Below are positions 24,014 to 33,194 of a DNA stretch of 64,000 nucleotides, piece after piece; the stretch's first letter is position 1, and each line of letters starts with the position of its first letter. The translations under genes were made by a program, and so were the position numbers. Source of the DNA: an uncultured Bacteroidales bacterium (GTDB lineage Bacteria > Bacteroidota > Bacteroidia > Bacteroidales > Muribaculaceae); contig CAMTKF010000007.1 of the NCBI GenBank assembly GCA_947072905.1, positions 1 to 64,000 of the forward strand, in the 5' to 3' direction. The notes beneath the pieces are model-generated. The model saw only the letters and a list, made by a program, of their open reading frames with translations, had not been told where the DNA came from and did not search any database.

Positions 24014-24235
24014 ATGAGTAAACATGGAACAGATGTGGCAATAGGAGTTTTGAGTGCCTTTGCCGTATGTCTGATTATCGCCATCGTGGCTATTCTTTCT
24101 TTTGGCCCTGCCGCAGGCGAAAGGCTCAATTATCAAGTAGATGACAATGAAACTGCCATCGAAAATACCATGGACTATGGAATGAGAATCGCCCCTGAGA
24201 GCGCATATTTCTTTGAAGTTGACGTAGTGGAATAA
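24014..24235 (+). CDS. Small single-pass membrane protein of unknown function
   Basis: A 73-residue protein with a short polar start, one strong membrane segment (about residues 9-34, VAIGVLSAFAVCLIIAIVAILSF) and a 38-residue acidic tail predicted outside the membrane. No family is recognised. It begins 28 bp after the MITE-like element and ends 4 bp before the convergent recX stop. Its clean membrane segment suggests a real gene, but there is no homology-level evidence in hand. Confidence 0.5.
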   Translation: MSKHGTDVAIGVLSAFAVCLIIAIVAILSFGPAAGERLNYQVDDNETAIENTMDYGMRIAPESAYFFEVDVVE

Positions 24236-24239
24236 TCCC

Positions 24240-24704
24240 TTATTTCCTTAATTCACGGGCGACCAGTTCGGGTTCAAATCCACGCGAGACGGCGAAGCGA
24301 AACAGCTTTGTCCGTCCCTCGTATGTATCTGCGTCGGCCAGTGTGCGACGTTTTGAATCGAGAGCCCGTCGCAGGCTTTCGATATATTTTTCCTCGTCGT
24401 ATTCGCCGAGGGCTTCATTTATGATTTCGCGGGCCACGCGCTTTTGATACAAGCCCATGGCAACCTTGCGTTTACCCCATTTTGAGGATTCTATCTTATA
24501 GCGCACGTATATACGTGCAAACCGTGCATCGTCTATGAAACGTGTCTTTATCATTGCGCTGACTATGCGGTCGGCCTCATCGGGGTATATACCCCATTTT
24601 ATCAATTTCTGACGTATCTCACCTGCCGAATGCTCGGCACGGGCACACAGTTCCTCGGCCTTGATCTGCGCGTCGCGGGGAGTGATAGGTTTCTTCGGTT
24701 TCAT
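24240..24704 (-). CDS. recX: Regulatory protein RecX
   Basis: With the start at [11 protein letters not shown] (24704, ATGA overlap with prmC) the protein has 154 residues. Three RecX-type helical repeats are visible, for example AEELCARAEHSAGEIRQKLIKWG and ARFARIYVRYKIESSKWGKRKVAMGLYQK, followed by EIINEALGEYDEEKYIESLRRALDSK. RecX binds RecA filaments and limits recombination. The overlap with prmC favours this start over MPAM at 24713. recX is the last gene of the yicC-to-recX operon. Confidence 0.88.
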   Translation of the reverse strand: MKPKKPITPRDAQIKAEELCARAEHSAGEIRQKLIKWGIYPDEADRIVSAMIKTRFIDDARFARIYVRYKIESSKWGKRKVAMGLYQKRVAREIINEALGEYDEEKYIESLRRALDSKRRTLADADTYEGRTKLFRFAVSRGFEPELVARELRK

Positions 24705-25546
24705 CGCCGGCAAACTGCAAATCTGTTCTTACCGTAGGCATCCCTCGATATGTCGCAACAGAATCCCTTTTCTGCCATCATCGAGGTCAATTGCCCTGCA
24801 AACAATGGATTTATCTCAAAATACAGGCTTCCGCCGGTGCTGAGGGCACCGAGGGCATAGTCGGCTATCGCCTTGTAGAACCGCAAGGGGTCATCGTCGG
24901 GCACAAATAGTGCCAGCGACGGCTCGTAGTCCTTTACACGCGCCTCCATGTCTTTTTTCTCATCCTCTACAATGTAAGGCGGATTAGACACTATTATGTC
25001 GTACTTCTGCGCCGGCAGGGGCAGAGAATCAAGAATGTCGGCCTTTATGAAGTTGATTTTGCATAAGAGCTTGTCGGCATTCTCGCGTGCCACGGCCAAG
25101 GCATCGTCGCTGATATCCACGGCATCGACTTCGGCAAAGGGCAGTGCGCGCGACAGGGCTATGGCAATACAGCCGCTGCCTGTGCCGAGGTCGCACACGT
25201 GCAGCCCGGTCTTGCCGCTGTTGTCGTCTACAATCATATCCACCAGCCCGGCGGTCTCGGGGCGTGGAATCAGCGTGGCCGGAGTCACCTTGAGGTCCAT
25301 CCCCATGAAATGCGCCGAGCCGATGATGTATTGCGGCGGCTCACCGGCCTTGATCTGCGATATGAAACGGCCGTAGCGGGTTATGGTCTCGGGTTCGAGC
25401 ACACGGTCGCCCCTAAGAGCCAGAACCGCCGGCGTCACCCCAAGGTCATCCTCAAGCAACAGACGTGCTGTCGCCTTAGCCTCGTTTGCTCCGAGCGAAG
25501 GCGACAGTTCGTCTATTATTTTTCGATATAATTCGGTTAGTGTCAT
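24701..25546 (-). CDS. prmC: Release factor glutamine methyltransferase PrmC (HemK)
   Basis: The 281-residue protein has the helical N-terminal domain of PrmC, then the SAM-binding motif [16 protein letters not shown] and the catalytic IVSNPPYI that places the glutamine of the GGQ loop. PrmC methylates release factors RF1 and RF2 and raises termination efficiency. Both ends overlap neighbours by ATGA: the start with obg and the stop with recX, so translation is coupled along this stretch. Length and motifs are typical. Confidence 0.95.
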   Translation of the reverse strand: MTLTELYRKIIDELSPSLGANEAKATARLLLEDDLGVTPAVLALRGDRVLEPETITRYGRFISQIKAGEPPQYIIGSAHFMGMDLKVTPATLIPRPETAGLVDMIVDDNSGKTGLHVCDLGTGSGCIAIALSRALPFAEVDAVDISDDALAVARENADKLLCKINFIKADILDSLPLPAQKYDIIVSNPPYIVEDEKKDMEARVKDYEPSLALFVPDDDPLRFYKAIADYALGALSTGGSLYFEINPLFAGQLTSMMAEKGFCCDISRDAYGKNRFAVCRR

Positions 25547-26772
25547 TCTTTATTATCCTCAGCTTCTTCCTCAACGTCTTCATCCCAGAATTGGTCGTCA
25601 TCGTCGTCGTAGTCGAAGTCAGCGCCCCAGCTGTCAGCCGATATGCTCTGCAGGTCTTCTGCTTCTTCCTCTTCTTCGGCAGTGGGTTCGTATTCGAAAA
25701 TGAAGTCGTCTTCCTCTTTCACACGATGGCTTTCGGCCAGGTCCTGATGAGAAATATCTACGGTGGCCAGGCGGTTTGAATCGTCGGTAACGGCACGCCA
25801 CAACACGTCTTTAAGCTCCTGTATGCCCTGACCTGTAACAGCCGAGATAAATACGTAAGGCACACCCTCGGGCAGAGTCTTGCGCAGTTCCTCGGTCAGC
25901 TCCTCGTCGAGCATATCACTCTTTGAGATGGCCAGAATGCGGTGTTTGTCGAGCAACTGAGGATTGAATTGCTTAAGCTCGTTGAGAAGCACTTCGTAGT
26001 CCTTGGCAATATCGTCTGAATCGGCCGGCACCATAAACAGCAGCACGGCATTTCGTTCGATATGACGCAGGAATCTGAGTCCGAGGCCCTTGCCCTCGCT
26101 TGCGCCTTCGATAATACCGGGTATGTCGGCCATCACAAACGAGCGGTTGTCGCGGTAGCTGACTATGCCGAGCTGAGGCTCCATGGTGGTGAAGGGATAG
26201 TCGGCAATCTTGGGACGGGCAGCCGACACAGCCGACAGCAGTGTGGACTTGCCGGCGTTGGGAAATCCTACCAGACCCACATCGGCCAGCACTTTAAGTT
26301 CAAGGATGATGGACTTCTCTATTGCGGGTTCGCCGGGCTGAGCATAGCGCGGAGTGCGGTTTGTGGCCGACTTGAAATGCCAGTTGCCAAGGCCGCCGCG
26401 GCCACCTTTGAGCAGTTTGATCTCCTGACCGTCAAATGTGACTTCGGCAAGGTATTTGCCGGTCTCGGCATCGAATACCACAGTACCACAGGGTACGTCT
26501 ACCACCACATCCTCGCCGTCTTTACCGAAAGAACGTCCGGCCGAACCGCTTTGTCCGTTTCCGGCAAAAATATGTCGGCGGTAGCGCAGCGGGAGCAAGG
26601 TCCACATGTGCGAATTGCCCCTTAGTATGATATGACCGCCACGGCCGCCGTCGCCGCCGTCGGGTCCGCCCTTGGGTACATACTTGGCTCTGTGGAAATG
26701 ACGCGAGCCGGCACCGCCCTTACCCGAGCGGCAAAGAATCTTTACATAATCTATAAAATTTGAATCTGCCAT
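25543..26772 (-). CDS. obg: Obg-family GTPase (CgtA)
   Basis: The 409-residue protein has the glycine-rich Obg fold at the N-terminus ([30 protein letters not shown]), then a GTPase domain with GFPNAGKST (residues 169-177), [16 protein letters not shown] (switch II) and ISKSD (G4). The C-terminus is a long acidic tail of Asp and Glu ([19 protein letters not shown]), common in this phylum. Obg binds the large ribosomal subunit and links GTP level to ribosome assembly. It overlaps prmC by four bases and follows the sugar nucleotidyltransferase by 4 bp. Confidence 0.96.
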   Translation of the reverse strand: MADSNFIDYVKILCRSGKGGAGSRHFHRAKYVPKGGPDGGDGGRGGHIILRGNSHMWTLLPLRYRRHIFAGNGQSGSAGRSFGKDGEDVVVDVPCGTVVFDAETGKYLAEVTFDGQEIKLLKGGRGGLGNWHFKSATNRTPRYAQPGEPAIEKSIILELKVLADVGLVGFPNAGKSTLLSAVSAARPKIADYPFTTMEPQLGIVSYRDNRSFVMADIPGIIEGASEGKGLGLRFLRHIERNAVLLFMVPADSDDIAKDYEVLLNELKQFNPQLLDKHRILAISKSDMLDEELTEELRKTLPEGVPYVFISAVTGQGIQELKDVLWRAVTDDSNRLATVDISHQDLAESHRVKEEDDFIFEYEPTAEEEEEAEDLQSISADSWGADFDYDDDDDQFWDEDVEEEAEDNKE

Positions 26773-26776
26773 AACT

Positions 26777-27841
26777 TCAATTTAATTTTTTAGACGACAG
26801 GCTCTTGTGATGACGCATCAGTTCGGCGGCCTGCCTGAAATCGGCGGGAGAACCCACGTCGATCCATGTGCCTTTTATAGGATAATATGCCACTTTGCCC
26901 CCGGCTGCTATGGTGCGGTCAATAAGGTCTGTGGCATCTGTTCGTTCGTCGGCCGAGAGTGTGGCCAGTACATGGTTGCCAAACATATATATACCGGCGT
27001 TGGCATAGTATGAGTACAGCGGTTTTTCTTTCAGACCCGTCACACGGTCGCCGTCAAGGTCGAGAATGGCGTATGGAACCGTCACCTGATACGGAATGAC
27101 GGCTATGGTTATGTCGGCCCCGGCTTCCTTATGCCTGAGGTACAGATCCTCAAACGATATGGATGTGAGCAGATCGGAGTTCATCACAAGGGTATCGCCC
27201 TCGGGGCTTCTCTCGATCAATGCAGCCGAACCTATGGTACCGAGCGGCTTGGTCTCTTCGACACATTTAACCTGCACACCTGCTACGGGAGCGGCAAAGT
27301 GGTCGGCTATCTGCTCGGCAAGGTAGCGTGTGGTCACGCAAATATCTTTTACGCCCACCTCGGCCAGTGCCTCGATGTTATAGTCTATGATGGCCTTGCC
27401 CTCAATCTCAAGCAGTGGTTTGGGACGTGTGAGGGTGAGCGGACGCAGACGCTCGCCTTTACCTCCGGCCATCAGTACCGCACTAACCGGCAGACGGTTG
27501 TAAGTCTTGTTGAGGTCAATCACATCCTCAATGCGTCCGTCGCGGTCAAGACAGGGCACAAGAATTATTCCCATCTCACGTAAAGATTTCAGCATGGCCA
27601 CGGTATCGCCGTCCTGGCCGGGGCGCAAAGCCTTGAACCGGCGGTTCACAGCCATTGCGGCCGGAGCGTCGAGCGCGAGTCCGCCGAGCAGGGCGCGGCG
27701 CACATCTCCGTCGGTAAGGGTGCCGGTCATCACTCCATCACCATCTACAACAAATAGGGTCATGGAGCTGCCCGAAAGCCCGTTGAGCCGGTCGAGAGCT
27801 TCGAGTATCGTAGCTTCTGAGTTGAGGATATGTCTGTTCAT
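26777..27841 (-). CDS. Sugar-1-phosphate nucleotidyltransferase with N-terminal CBS pair (PtmE-like)
   Basis: The 354-residue protein has two CBS motifs at about residues 1-118 (e.g. [30 protein letters not shown]), then a nucleotidyltransferase domain beginning [25 protein letters not shown]. This layout matches PtmE-type enzymes that make GDP-glucosamine at the start of legionaminic acid synthesis. The two genes upstream encode a nonulosonate cytidylyltransferase and a hydrolysing 2-epimerase, which fits that route. CBS domains suggest allosteric control by an adenine nucleotide. A hexose guanylyltransferase for another glycan is the alternative. Confidence 0.8.
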   Translation of the reverse strand: MNRHILNSEATILEALDRLNGLSGSSMTLFVVDGDGVMTGTLTDGDVRRALLGGLALDAPAAMAVNRRFKALRPGQDGDTVAMLKSLREMGIILVPCLDRDGRIEDVIDLNKTYNRLPVSAVLMAGGKGERLRPLTLTRPKPLLEIEGKAIIDYNIEALAEVGVKDICVTTRYLAEQIADHFAAPVAGVQVKCVEETKPLGTIGSAALIERSPEGDTLVMNSDLLTSISFEDLYLRHKEAGADITIAVIPYQVTVPYAILDLDGDRVTGLKEKPLYSYYANAGIYMFGNHVLATLSADERTDATDLIDRTIAAGGKVAYYPIKGTWIDVGSPADFRQAAELMRHHKSLSSKKLN

Positions 27842-27876
27842 ATTTTATTACCTCTTATTATAACAATATTTTAATT

Positions 27877-28575
27877 CTATAGTTTGGCCGACTGCGACAT
27901 CAGTGCCTCGGCCACAAGCCAATCGGTGGGAGTGTCAAGGTCTACCGAACGTGCGGCCGGCATCACCGAGGGTATTCTCTTGCCAAATGCGCCCATGGGC
28001 ATGGCTCTGAGCGATGCGGGGTTTATCACATACACAGCCCCGTTATATTCCCAGGCTGCGGGCGCATCCTGGCGGCGCACAAGCAGCCCGTCGCCTTTGG
28101 AGATGTGCAGATATCCGGTGGCAGGATCAGTCTCGAAACAGTTGTAATACGGATTGGCCGAGGCTTCTTTCACACTCACCACCATATCTACATCAGGCGA
28201 ATAAAGCTCAAGGGCTGCTTTTATGTCGTCGGCTGTACGCAGGGGCGATGTGGGCTGCAACAGCACCACACAGTCGTATGCTATGCCGCGGCTGTCGGCC
28301 CAGTCCATGGCATCGAGCATCATCTCGCGGCTGCCGGCGGTGTCTGTGGCCAGATGTGCCGGACGCATATACTCCACCTCCAGCCCGAGCGAGCGGGCGG
28401 TATCGGCTATCTCCGCGTCATCGGTAGACAGAATTATAGAGCTGTCGGGCGTACCGGCGGCTCTTGCAGCGTCGATGCTGTAAGCTATGAGCGGACGGCC
28501 GCCAAGCAGCTTGATATTCTTGCGGGGTATGCCTTTGCTTCCTCCCCGCGCAGGAATTATATACAGAGGTGTCAT
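27877..28575 (-). CDS. CMP-nonulosonate cytidylyltransferase (NeuA/LegF-like)
   Basis: The 232-residue protein starts with PLYIIPARGGSKGIPRKNIKLLGG, the CTP-binding signature of acylneuraminate and legionaminate cytidylyltransferases, and carries VVLLQPTSPLRTADDI and a later DLDTPTDWLVAEAL end. It activates a nine-carbon acid sugar as its CMP form for glycosyltransferases. Its start overlaps the end of the 2-epimerase gene (ATGA). Whether the sugar is sialic or legionaminic acid is not decided by this gene alone; the PtmE-like neighbour points to legionaminic acid. Confidence 0.85.
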   Translation of the reverse strand: MTPLYIIPARGGSKGIPRKNIKLLGGRPLIAYSIDAARAAGTPDSSIILSTDDAEIADTARSLGLEVEYMRPAHLATDTAGSREMMLDAMDWADSRGIAYDCVVLLQPTSPLRTADDIKAALELYSPDVDMVVSVKEASANPYYNCFETDPATGYLHISKGDGLLVRRQDAPAAWEYNGAVYVINPASLRAMPMGAFGKRIPSVMPAARSVDLDTPTDWLVAEALMSQSAKL

Positions 28576-29729
28576 AAATCATAAAATTTTTTAGGCTCAA
28601 CCGGCAGTGTGTCCATAAATTTGAGTACAGTCTTCACAGCCAGTTCCAATGTATTCTCCTTGCAGTAAGGATTTGGCGAGCGGCGGGCATCCTCAACGAA
28701 TGTGGGATTGAGAGCCTTGTTAACGGCTTCTTCAATCATGTCGGCAGAGTCGCCGCAGTCTATCACGAGCGGGCTGTGCAGGCGTCCGCGCTGCCTTATG
28801 CCTATGTTTACCGCAGGGGTGCCGGCGGCCGGGACTTCAATAATTGCGCTCGATGAATTTCCCACCACCACAGCGGCCATGCTTATGGCGCTGAGATAGC
28901 GGTGCATACCGAGCGTCTTCACCAATGCGACCCTCCCGGCAGAGCGTGCGGCCCATTGTTTGAGCACCTCGATTATCTCCTCGTTACCGGCATCGTTATT
29001 CGGGTAAGTGGCTATTATGTTGAGCTGCGGGAAGCGGTCGAGAGCCTCGACCATAGCCCGGCAACGCTCGGCGGGCGCCACACGGTCGAGAGTGGCTGGA
29101 TGGAATGTAACTACTGCAAACGGTACTGAAGCATCCAAGCCCAGACTGTCGCAAAGTTCGGCTCGGCTGATACGGGGCTGATTCATCAGGTTCCATACGC
29201 CGAGTGCGCCGGTATTTACCACGCGGTCGGGGTGCTCGCCAAGCTGTATCACTCGGCGGCGGTATTCGTCGGTTGCGGTAAGGTGCAGGGTCGACAGTTT
29301 GGTGATTGCGTGGCGCAGAGAATCGTCTATGGCGCCCTCGGATATCTCGCCGCCATGCAGATGAATAATGGGTATACCCATCACTGCCGCAGCCGAGGCT
29401 ACGGCCATCATCTCGTATCTGTCGCCGAGCAGCAGCAGGGCATAGGGTTTGAGCCGGCCCAGAGCGGCGGCGGTGCCCCCAAGGCATACGCCCATGGCCT
29501 CGGCACGCTTTTCGGGCGAATCGCCGGCATCGGGCATAGGCACACGCGCATCCACCTCAAAGCCGGCAGCCAAAATTTCATCTATGGTATGACCGTATGT
29601 ATCCATCAGGTGCATGTTGGTAGCAAGAATCTGCAACCGCACCCGGCCGCTGTCGCGCAAAGCCTCGGCCAAGGGACGGAGTATCCCCCAGTCGGCACGC
29701 GTACTCGTAGCTATACATAAGGTCTTCAT
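28572..29729 (-). CDS. Hydrolysing nucleotide-sugar 2-epimerase (NeuC/LegG-like)
   Basis: The 385-residue protein begins MKTLCIATSTRADWGILRPLAEAL, typical of NeuC-type hydrolysing epimerases. Conserved stretches include LLLLGDRYEMMAVASAAAVMGIPIIHLHGGE and, later, VVGNSSSAIIEVPAAGTPAVNIGIRQRGR. These enzymes release ManNAc or a diNAc-bacillosamine-derived sugar from the UDP or GDP form, committing it to nonulosonate synthesis. The gene follows yicC by 14 bp. The condensing synthase (NeuB/LegI) is not present in this window, so the pathway must be completed elsewhere or is incomplete. Confidence 0.85.
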   Translation of the reverse strand: MKTLCIATSTRADWGILRPLAEALRDSGRVRLQILATNMHLMDTYGHTIDEILAAGFEVDARVPMPDAGDSPEKRAEAMGVCLGGTAAALGRLKPYALLLLGDRYEMMAVASAAAVMGIPIIHLHGGEISEGAIDDSLRHAITKLSTLHLTATDEYRRRVIQLGEHPDRVVNTGALGVWNLMNQPRISRAELCDSLGLDASVPFAVVTFHPATLDRVAPAERCRAMVEALDRFPQLNIIATYPNNDAGNEEIIEVLKQWAARSAGRVALVKTLGMHRYLSAISMAAVVVGNSSSAIIEVPAAGTPAVNIGIRQRGRLHSPLVIDCGDSADMIEEAVNKALNPTFVEDARRSPNPYCKENTLELAVKTVLKFMDTLPVEPKKFYDL

Positions 29730-29743
29730 ACCCTAAAATAGAA

Positions 29744-30622
29744 TTACATTACATTGAGAACCTGCTCCTTGATCTGCTCAAGCACGTCTTTCATCTTCAC
29801 AACTATGCGCTGCATTCCGGCATGATTGCTCTTTGAGCCGAGTGTGTTGATCTCGCGACCCATTTCCTGAGCGATAAAACCGAGTTTCTTGCCCTGGCCC
29901 GGCTCGCCTTCCATGGTTTCGAGGAAGTAGCGCAGATGCTGGCCCAGACGCTGACGTTCTTCGTTCACATCGAGCTTTTCGATATAGAAAATCATTTCCT
30001 GCTCCAGACGGCCTTTGTCGTACTCGGCCACGGGTATGCGGGCAAGGCCTTCTTCGATACGCGCACGGATTTTAGGCCCACGCTCGGCCTCGTAAGGCTC
30101 AATTTCCTTGAGCAAATCGGCAATCGTCTTGATGCGGGGGGCGAAAAATTCCTCAAGACGGCGACCTTCGGCCCGGCGGTATTCCATCAGAGCCTCGATA
30201 GCCATGTTGGTGGCAGTGATAACAGCCTGATGCAGTTCGGGTGAATTTTCATCCTCGGCATCGGTTATGGTAACGTCAGGAAAACGCATCAGCACCGACA
30301 TCCAGTCAAAAGGTTCTTTGATCTCCAGAGCCTTTACAGCTTCGTCAATCTGAGCCTTATAAGCCTGAAGTGCAGGCATATTGAGTTTTACCTGAGTATT
30401 GGCTCCATTAAGGTTTTCCATTGATACTATGACATCCACCTTACCGCGCTGCAAGCTGTGTGCCACTATATTACGCATTTCAAGCTCATAGTGACGCAAA
30501 GCCATCGGCACTCGCGCGTTGATATCCATCTGTTTGGAATTCAGCGACTTGATTTCTACGGTTATTTTTTTGTTAGGAGCTTCGGCCGAAGCCTTGCCGA
30601 AGCCCGTCATTGACAATAGCAT
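29744..30622 (-). CDS. YicC-family endoribonuclease
   Basis: The 292-residue protein opens MLLSMTGFGKASAE, the hallmark N-terminus of the YicC/YloC family, and ends with a DUF1732-type region, QEMGREINTLGSKSNHAGMQRIVVKMKDVLEQIKEQVLNV. Family members are metal-dependent endoribonucleases, reported to act in small-RNA turnover. In many Bacteroidetes yicC is followed by gmk; here the nonulosonate genes follow instead, so the usual neighbour has been displaced. It is the first gene of the minus-strand operon. Confidence 0.92.
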   Translation of the reverse strand: MLLSMTGFGKASAEAPNKKITVEIKSLNSKQMDINARVPMALRHYELEMRNIVAHSLQRGKVDVIVSMENLNGANTQVKLNMPALQAYKAQIDEAVKALEIKEPFDWMSVLMRFPDVTITDAEDENSPELHQAVITATNMAIEALMEYRRAEGRRLEEFFAPRIKTIADLLKEIEPYEAERGPKIRARIEEGLARIPVAEYDKGRLEQEMIFYIEKLDVNEERQRLGQHLRYFLETMEGEPGQGKKLGFIAQEMGREINTLGSKSNHAGMQRIVVKMKDVLEQIKEQVLNVM

Positions 30623-30804
30623 AAGTATTAAACTAATTTTACAATAATTCTACAAAATTACAAAAAAAATTAATAAGCTCTGCAATTAGAACTTGTTTTA
30701 AAATTTTTTCATTTAATATTTGCATTTCTCATTTGTGTATTGTTACTTTGCATATTGTATTTTTAGAATGAAAAATTATTTGACCCTTTAACTGACTTAT
30801 ATAC

Positions 30805-31356
30805 ATGATTTTCAAATTTAAAATAGTCTCTGACGGAGCTGAGACTTTTAAGCGCGAAATCAAAATTGACGCTCAAGGCACCTTCCTTGACCTTAAGAAT
30901 GCGATCTGCGACTCTGTTGGTTATGACAAAACCATGATGGACTCTTTCTTTATCTGCGACGACGGATGGGAAAAGCGCAAGGAAATAACCTACGAAGATA
31001 TGGATTTTGATTCGGATCAGGAAGCGTGGCTCATGGATGATGCCGTGCTCGAAGATTTTATCGACGATGAAGGCCAGAAGGTTCTGTATGTGTTTGACTA
31101 TATGACCGACCGTGCCATGTTTATGGAAATGACCGAGATGATTCCCGGACAGACCCTGAAAGATCCCTTGTGCACACTGGCTCTGGGCAACGCTCCCAAG
31201 CAAACCGTCGACATGGACGAATTTGATGCGCAGATCGACGCCAAAATGGCCAAGGCTGTGCCTTCTGTCGAAGATCTCGACGAGGAGTTCTACGGTTCCG
31301 ATGAATTCAATCCCGAAGAATTCGAAGCCGAAGGATACGACGAGATGGACATCTGA
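30805..31356 (+). CDS. Plasmid pRiA4b ORF-3-like (IS1096 passenger TnpR-like) protein
   Basis: The 183-residue protein resembles the pRiA4b ORF-3-like fold: MIFKFKIVSDGAETFKREIKI, ATFLDLKNAICD-like helix (TFLDLKNAICDSVGYD), SFFICDDGWEKRKEI and VLYVFDYMTDRAMFMEM. It ends in an acidic tail (DEEFYGSDEFNPEEFE). The name comes from mobile elements, yet stand-alone chromosomal copies such as this one are frequent in Bacteroidetes and probably have a housekeeping role, which is unknown. TTACTTTG, with TTTG 20 bp upstream, gives a plausible promoter near 30745. A GC-rich hairpin follows at about 31379-31409. Confidence 0.75.
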   Translation: MIFKFKIVSDGAETFKREIKIDAQGTFLDLKNAICDSVGYDKTMMDSFFICDDGWEKRKEITYEDMDFDSDQEAWLMDDAVLEDFIDDEGQKVLYVFDYMTDRAMFMEMTEMIPGQTLKDPLCTLALGNAPKQTVDMDEFDAQIDAKMAKAVPSVEDLDEEFYGSDEFNPEEFEAEGYDEMDI

Positions 31357-31378
31357 TCCGGCCGTTTACTCAATCATA

Positions 31379-31409
31379 TACGGGGTGGTGATTTTGCCTC
31401 CCCCGTAAT
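31379..31409 (+). terminator. Hairpin after the pRiA4b-like gene
   Basis: TACGGGG and CCCCGTA form a 7-bp GC-rich stem around a loop of about 16 nt, followed by ATATTATG. It separates the gene from bioB. Confidence 0.5.
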
Positions 31410-31434
31410 ATTATGTAGACATATTTGCAAAAAA

Positions 31435-32397
31435 ATGCTTCCAAATACAGCTAATTTAATAAATAAAATATTTTCGGGCAGCGATTTGACCGACGACGAG
31501 GTCTATTCGCTGCTCGCCTTGCCTTCTGCCGAGCTCAGAGAGGCTGCCGCTGCCGTACACAGCAAGTTCTCGCCACGCAAATTCGACTCATGCTCCATAA
31601 TCAATGCGCGATCGGGTCTGTGCTCCGAGAATTGCAAATGGTGCGCACAGTCGCGCCACTATTCTACCGACTGCGAGCAGTATGCCATTGTAGACCACGA
31701 CCAATGCCTGGACGAGGCCCGGCAGAGCCATCAGCATGGCATAGGACACTTCTCTATGGTAGCCAGCGGCCGCAGCGTGAGCGGCAAAGCGCTCGACAGC
31801 ATGTGCGCCATGCTCAGCGAGATCAAGTCGGGCGTAGGCATAGCCACTTGCGCCTCAATGGGTTTGCTGTCGTATGATGATATGAAGAAGCTGCGCGAAG
31901 CCGGCGTAATGCGCTATCATTGCAATCTTGAGACAGCGCCATCGCACTTCCCTACCCTGTGCACCACCCACACCTATGAAGACAAGCTGCAGACCATAGC
32001 CCACGCCCACAGTCTGGGAATGGAAGTTTGCAGCGGCGGCATAATAGGCATGGGCGAGAGTGCGCGCCAAAGGGCCGAATTTGCTCTGGCTCTGCGCAGA
32101 GCAAAGCCGGTTTCAATCCCTATCAATGTACTTATACCCATCCCCGGCACACCGCTGGCCGACACTCCTGCCATTTCTGACGACGAAATCATAGACACCG
32201 TGGCTATATTCCGCCTGACACATCCGCGCACAACCCTGCGATTTGCCGGCGGCCGCAAACGACTCAGCACCGAAGTGCAGCTGCAGTGTATGCGCGTGGG
32301 CATAAACGGCGCCATAGTGGGCGACATGCTCACCACCATAGGCAATTCAGTGGCCGAAGACCGCAAGTTGGTCAGCAAAGCCGACTATGAGTTTTGA
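31435..32397 (+). CDS. bioB: Biotin synthase BioB
   Basis: The 320-residue protein is a radical-SAM enzyme with the CxxxCxxC cluster at Cys63, Cys67 and Cys70 (GLCSENCKWC). Other BioB marks are YHCNLETAPSHFPTLCTTHTYEDKL, the GGIIGMGES motif and PINVLIPIPGTPL, plus FAGGRKRLS with the arginine near the second cluster. It inserts sulfur into dethiobiotin to make biotin. No other bio genes are in the window. The SpoU methylase follows by 27 bp, suggesting shared transcription with it and radA. Confidence 0.95.
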   Translation: MLPNTANLINKIFSGSDLTDDEVYSLLALPSAELREAAAAVHSKFSPRKFDSCSIINARSGLCSENCKWCAQSRHYSTDCEQYAIVDHDQCLDEARQSHQHGIGHFSMVASGRSVSGKALDSMCAMLSEIKSGVGIATCASMGLLSYDDMKKLREAGVMRYHCNLETAPSHFPTLCTTHTYEDKLQTIAHAHSLGMEVCSGGIIGMGESARQRAEFALALRRAKPVSIPINVLIPIPGTPLADTPAISDDEIIDTVAIFRLTHPRTTLRFAGGRKRLSTEVQLQCMRVGINGAIVGDMLTTIGNSVAEDRKLVSKADYEF

Positions 32398-32424
32398 TTA
32401 TTTGATTTAATATTGATTTAATAT

Positions 32425-33192
32425 ATGGTAAACGCTCTGAAAAAAGAAATATCCTCGCTCGCCACTGTCAAGGGGCGGCGCAAACTGCATGCCTTCATGG
32501 CCGAGGGCACCAAGTGTGTGCTCGATACGATAGAATCTTTCAGGCCGCGCCATATAGTGGCCACCGAGGGGTGGCTGCAATCTCATGAATTGCCCCGGGT
32601 AGCCCATGACTGCATAATCACCGCCAACCTCGGCGAAATAAAACAGATAAGCTGCATGACCTTGGCTCCGGAGGTCGTTGCAGTGTACGAATTGCCCGAT
32701 GAACCCGTATTCTGCCCCGAATCGCTGACGGGCAAACTCGTTGTGGCTCTCGACTGCGTGCAAGACCCCGGAAACCTCGGCACCATAATGCGCACGGCCG
32801 ACTGGATGGGGATTGATACCATCCTGGCATCGGTTGACACAGCCGATTGCTTCAACCCCAAGGTGGTACAGGCCACAATGGGTGCTATATCGCGGGTGAA
32901 GGTGGTGTACGGCGACCTCCCTGCCATGCTGGGTGAATTGCCTGCCGATATGCCTGTGTACGGTACTTTCCTTAATGGCGAGAACTTATATACCAGCCCC
33001 CTGTCTGCGGCCGGTGTTGTGGTGATGGGCAACGAAGGCAAAGGCATATCCGACGCCGTGGCACGATGTGTGACATCGCGCTTGCTCATACCGTCGTTTC
33101 CGCCGGGTGCCACCACATCCGAGAGCCTTAATGTAGCCACTGCCACAGCCATAGTCCTGGCCCAATTCCGTTCTAAATTCTTCACAAAATAA
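32425..33192 (+). CDS. TrmH/SpoU-family RNA 2'-O-methyltransferase
   Basis: The 255-residue protein has an N-terminal substrate-binding region (ISSLATVKGRRKLHAFMAEGTKCV) and a SPOUT domain with three motifs: LDCVQDPGNLGTIMRTADWMG, GNEGKGIS and IPSFPPGATTSESLNVATATAIV, which forms the trefoil knot that binds SAM. It should 2'-O-methylate a ribose in rRNA or tRNA; the target site cannot be told from the sequence. It lies 2 bp upstream of radA. Confidence 0.9.
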   Translation: MVNALKKEISSLATVKGRRKLHAFMAEGTKCVLDTIESFRPRHIVATEGWLQSHELPRVAHDCIITANLGEIKQISCMTLAPEVVAVYELPDEPVFCPESLTGKLVVALDCVQDPGNLGTIMRTADWMGIDTILASVDTADCFNPKVVQATMGAISRVKVVYGDLPAMLGELPADMPVYGTFLNGENLYTSPLSAAGVVVMGNEGKGISDAVARCVTSRLLIPSFPPGATTSESLNVATATAIVLAQFRSKFFTK

Positions 33193-33194
33193 TC

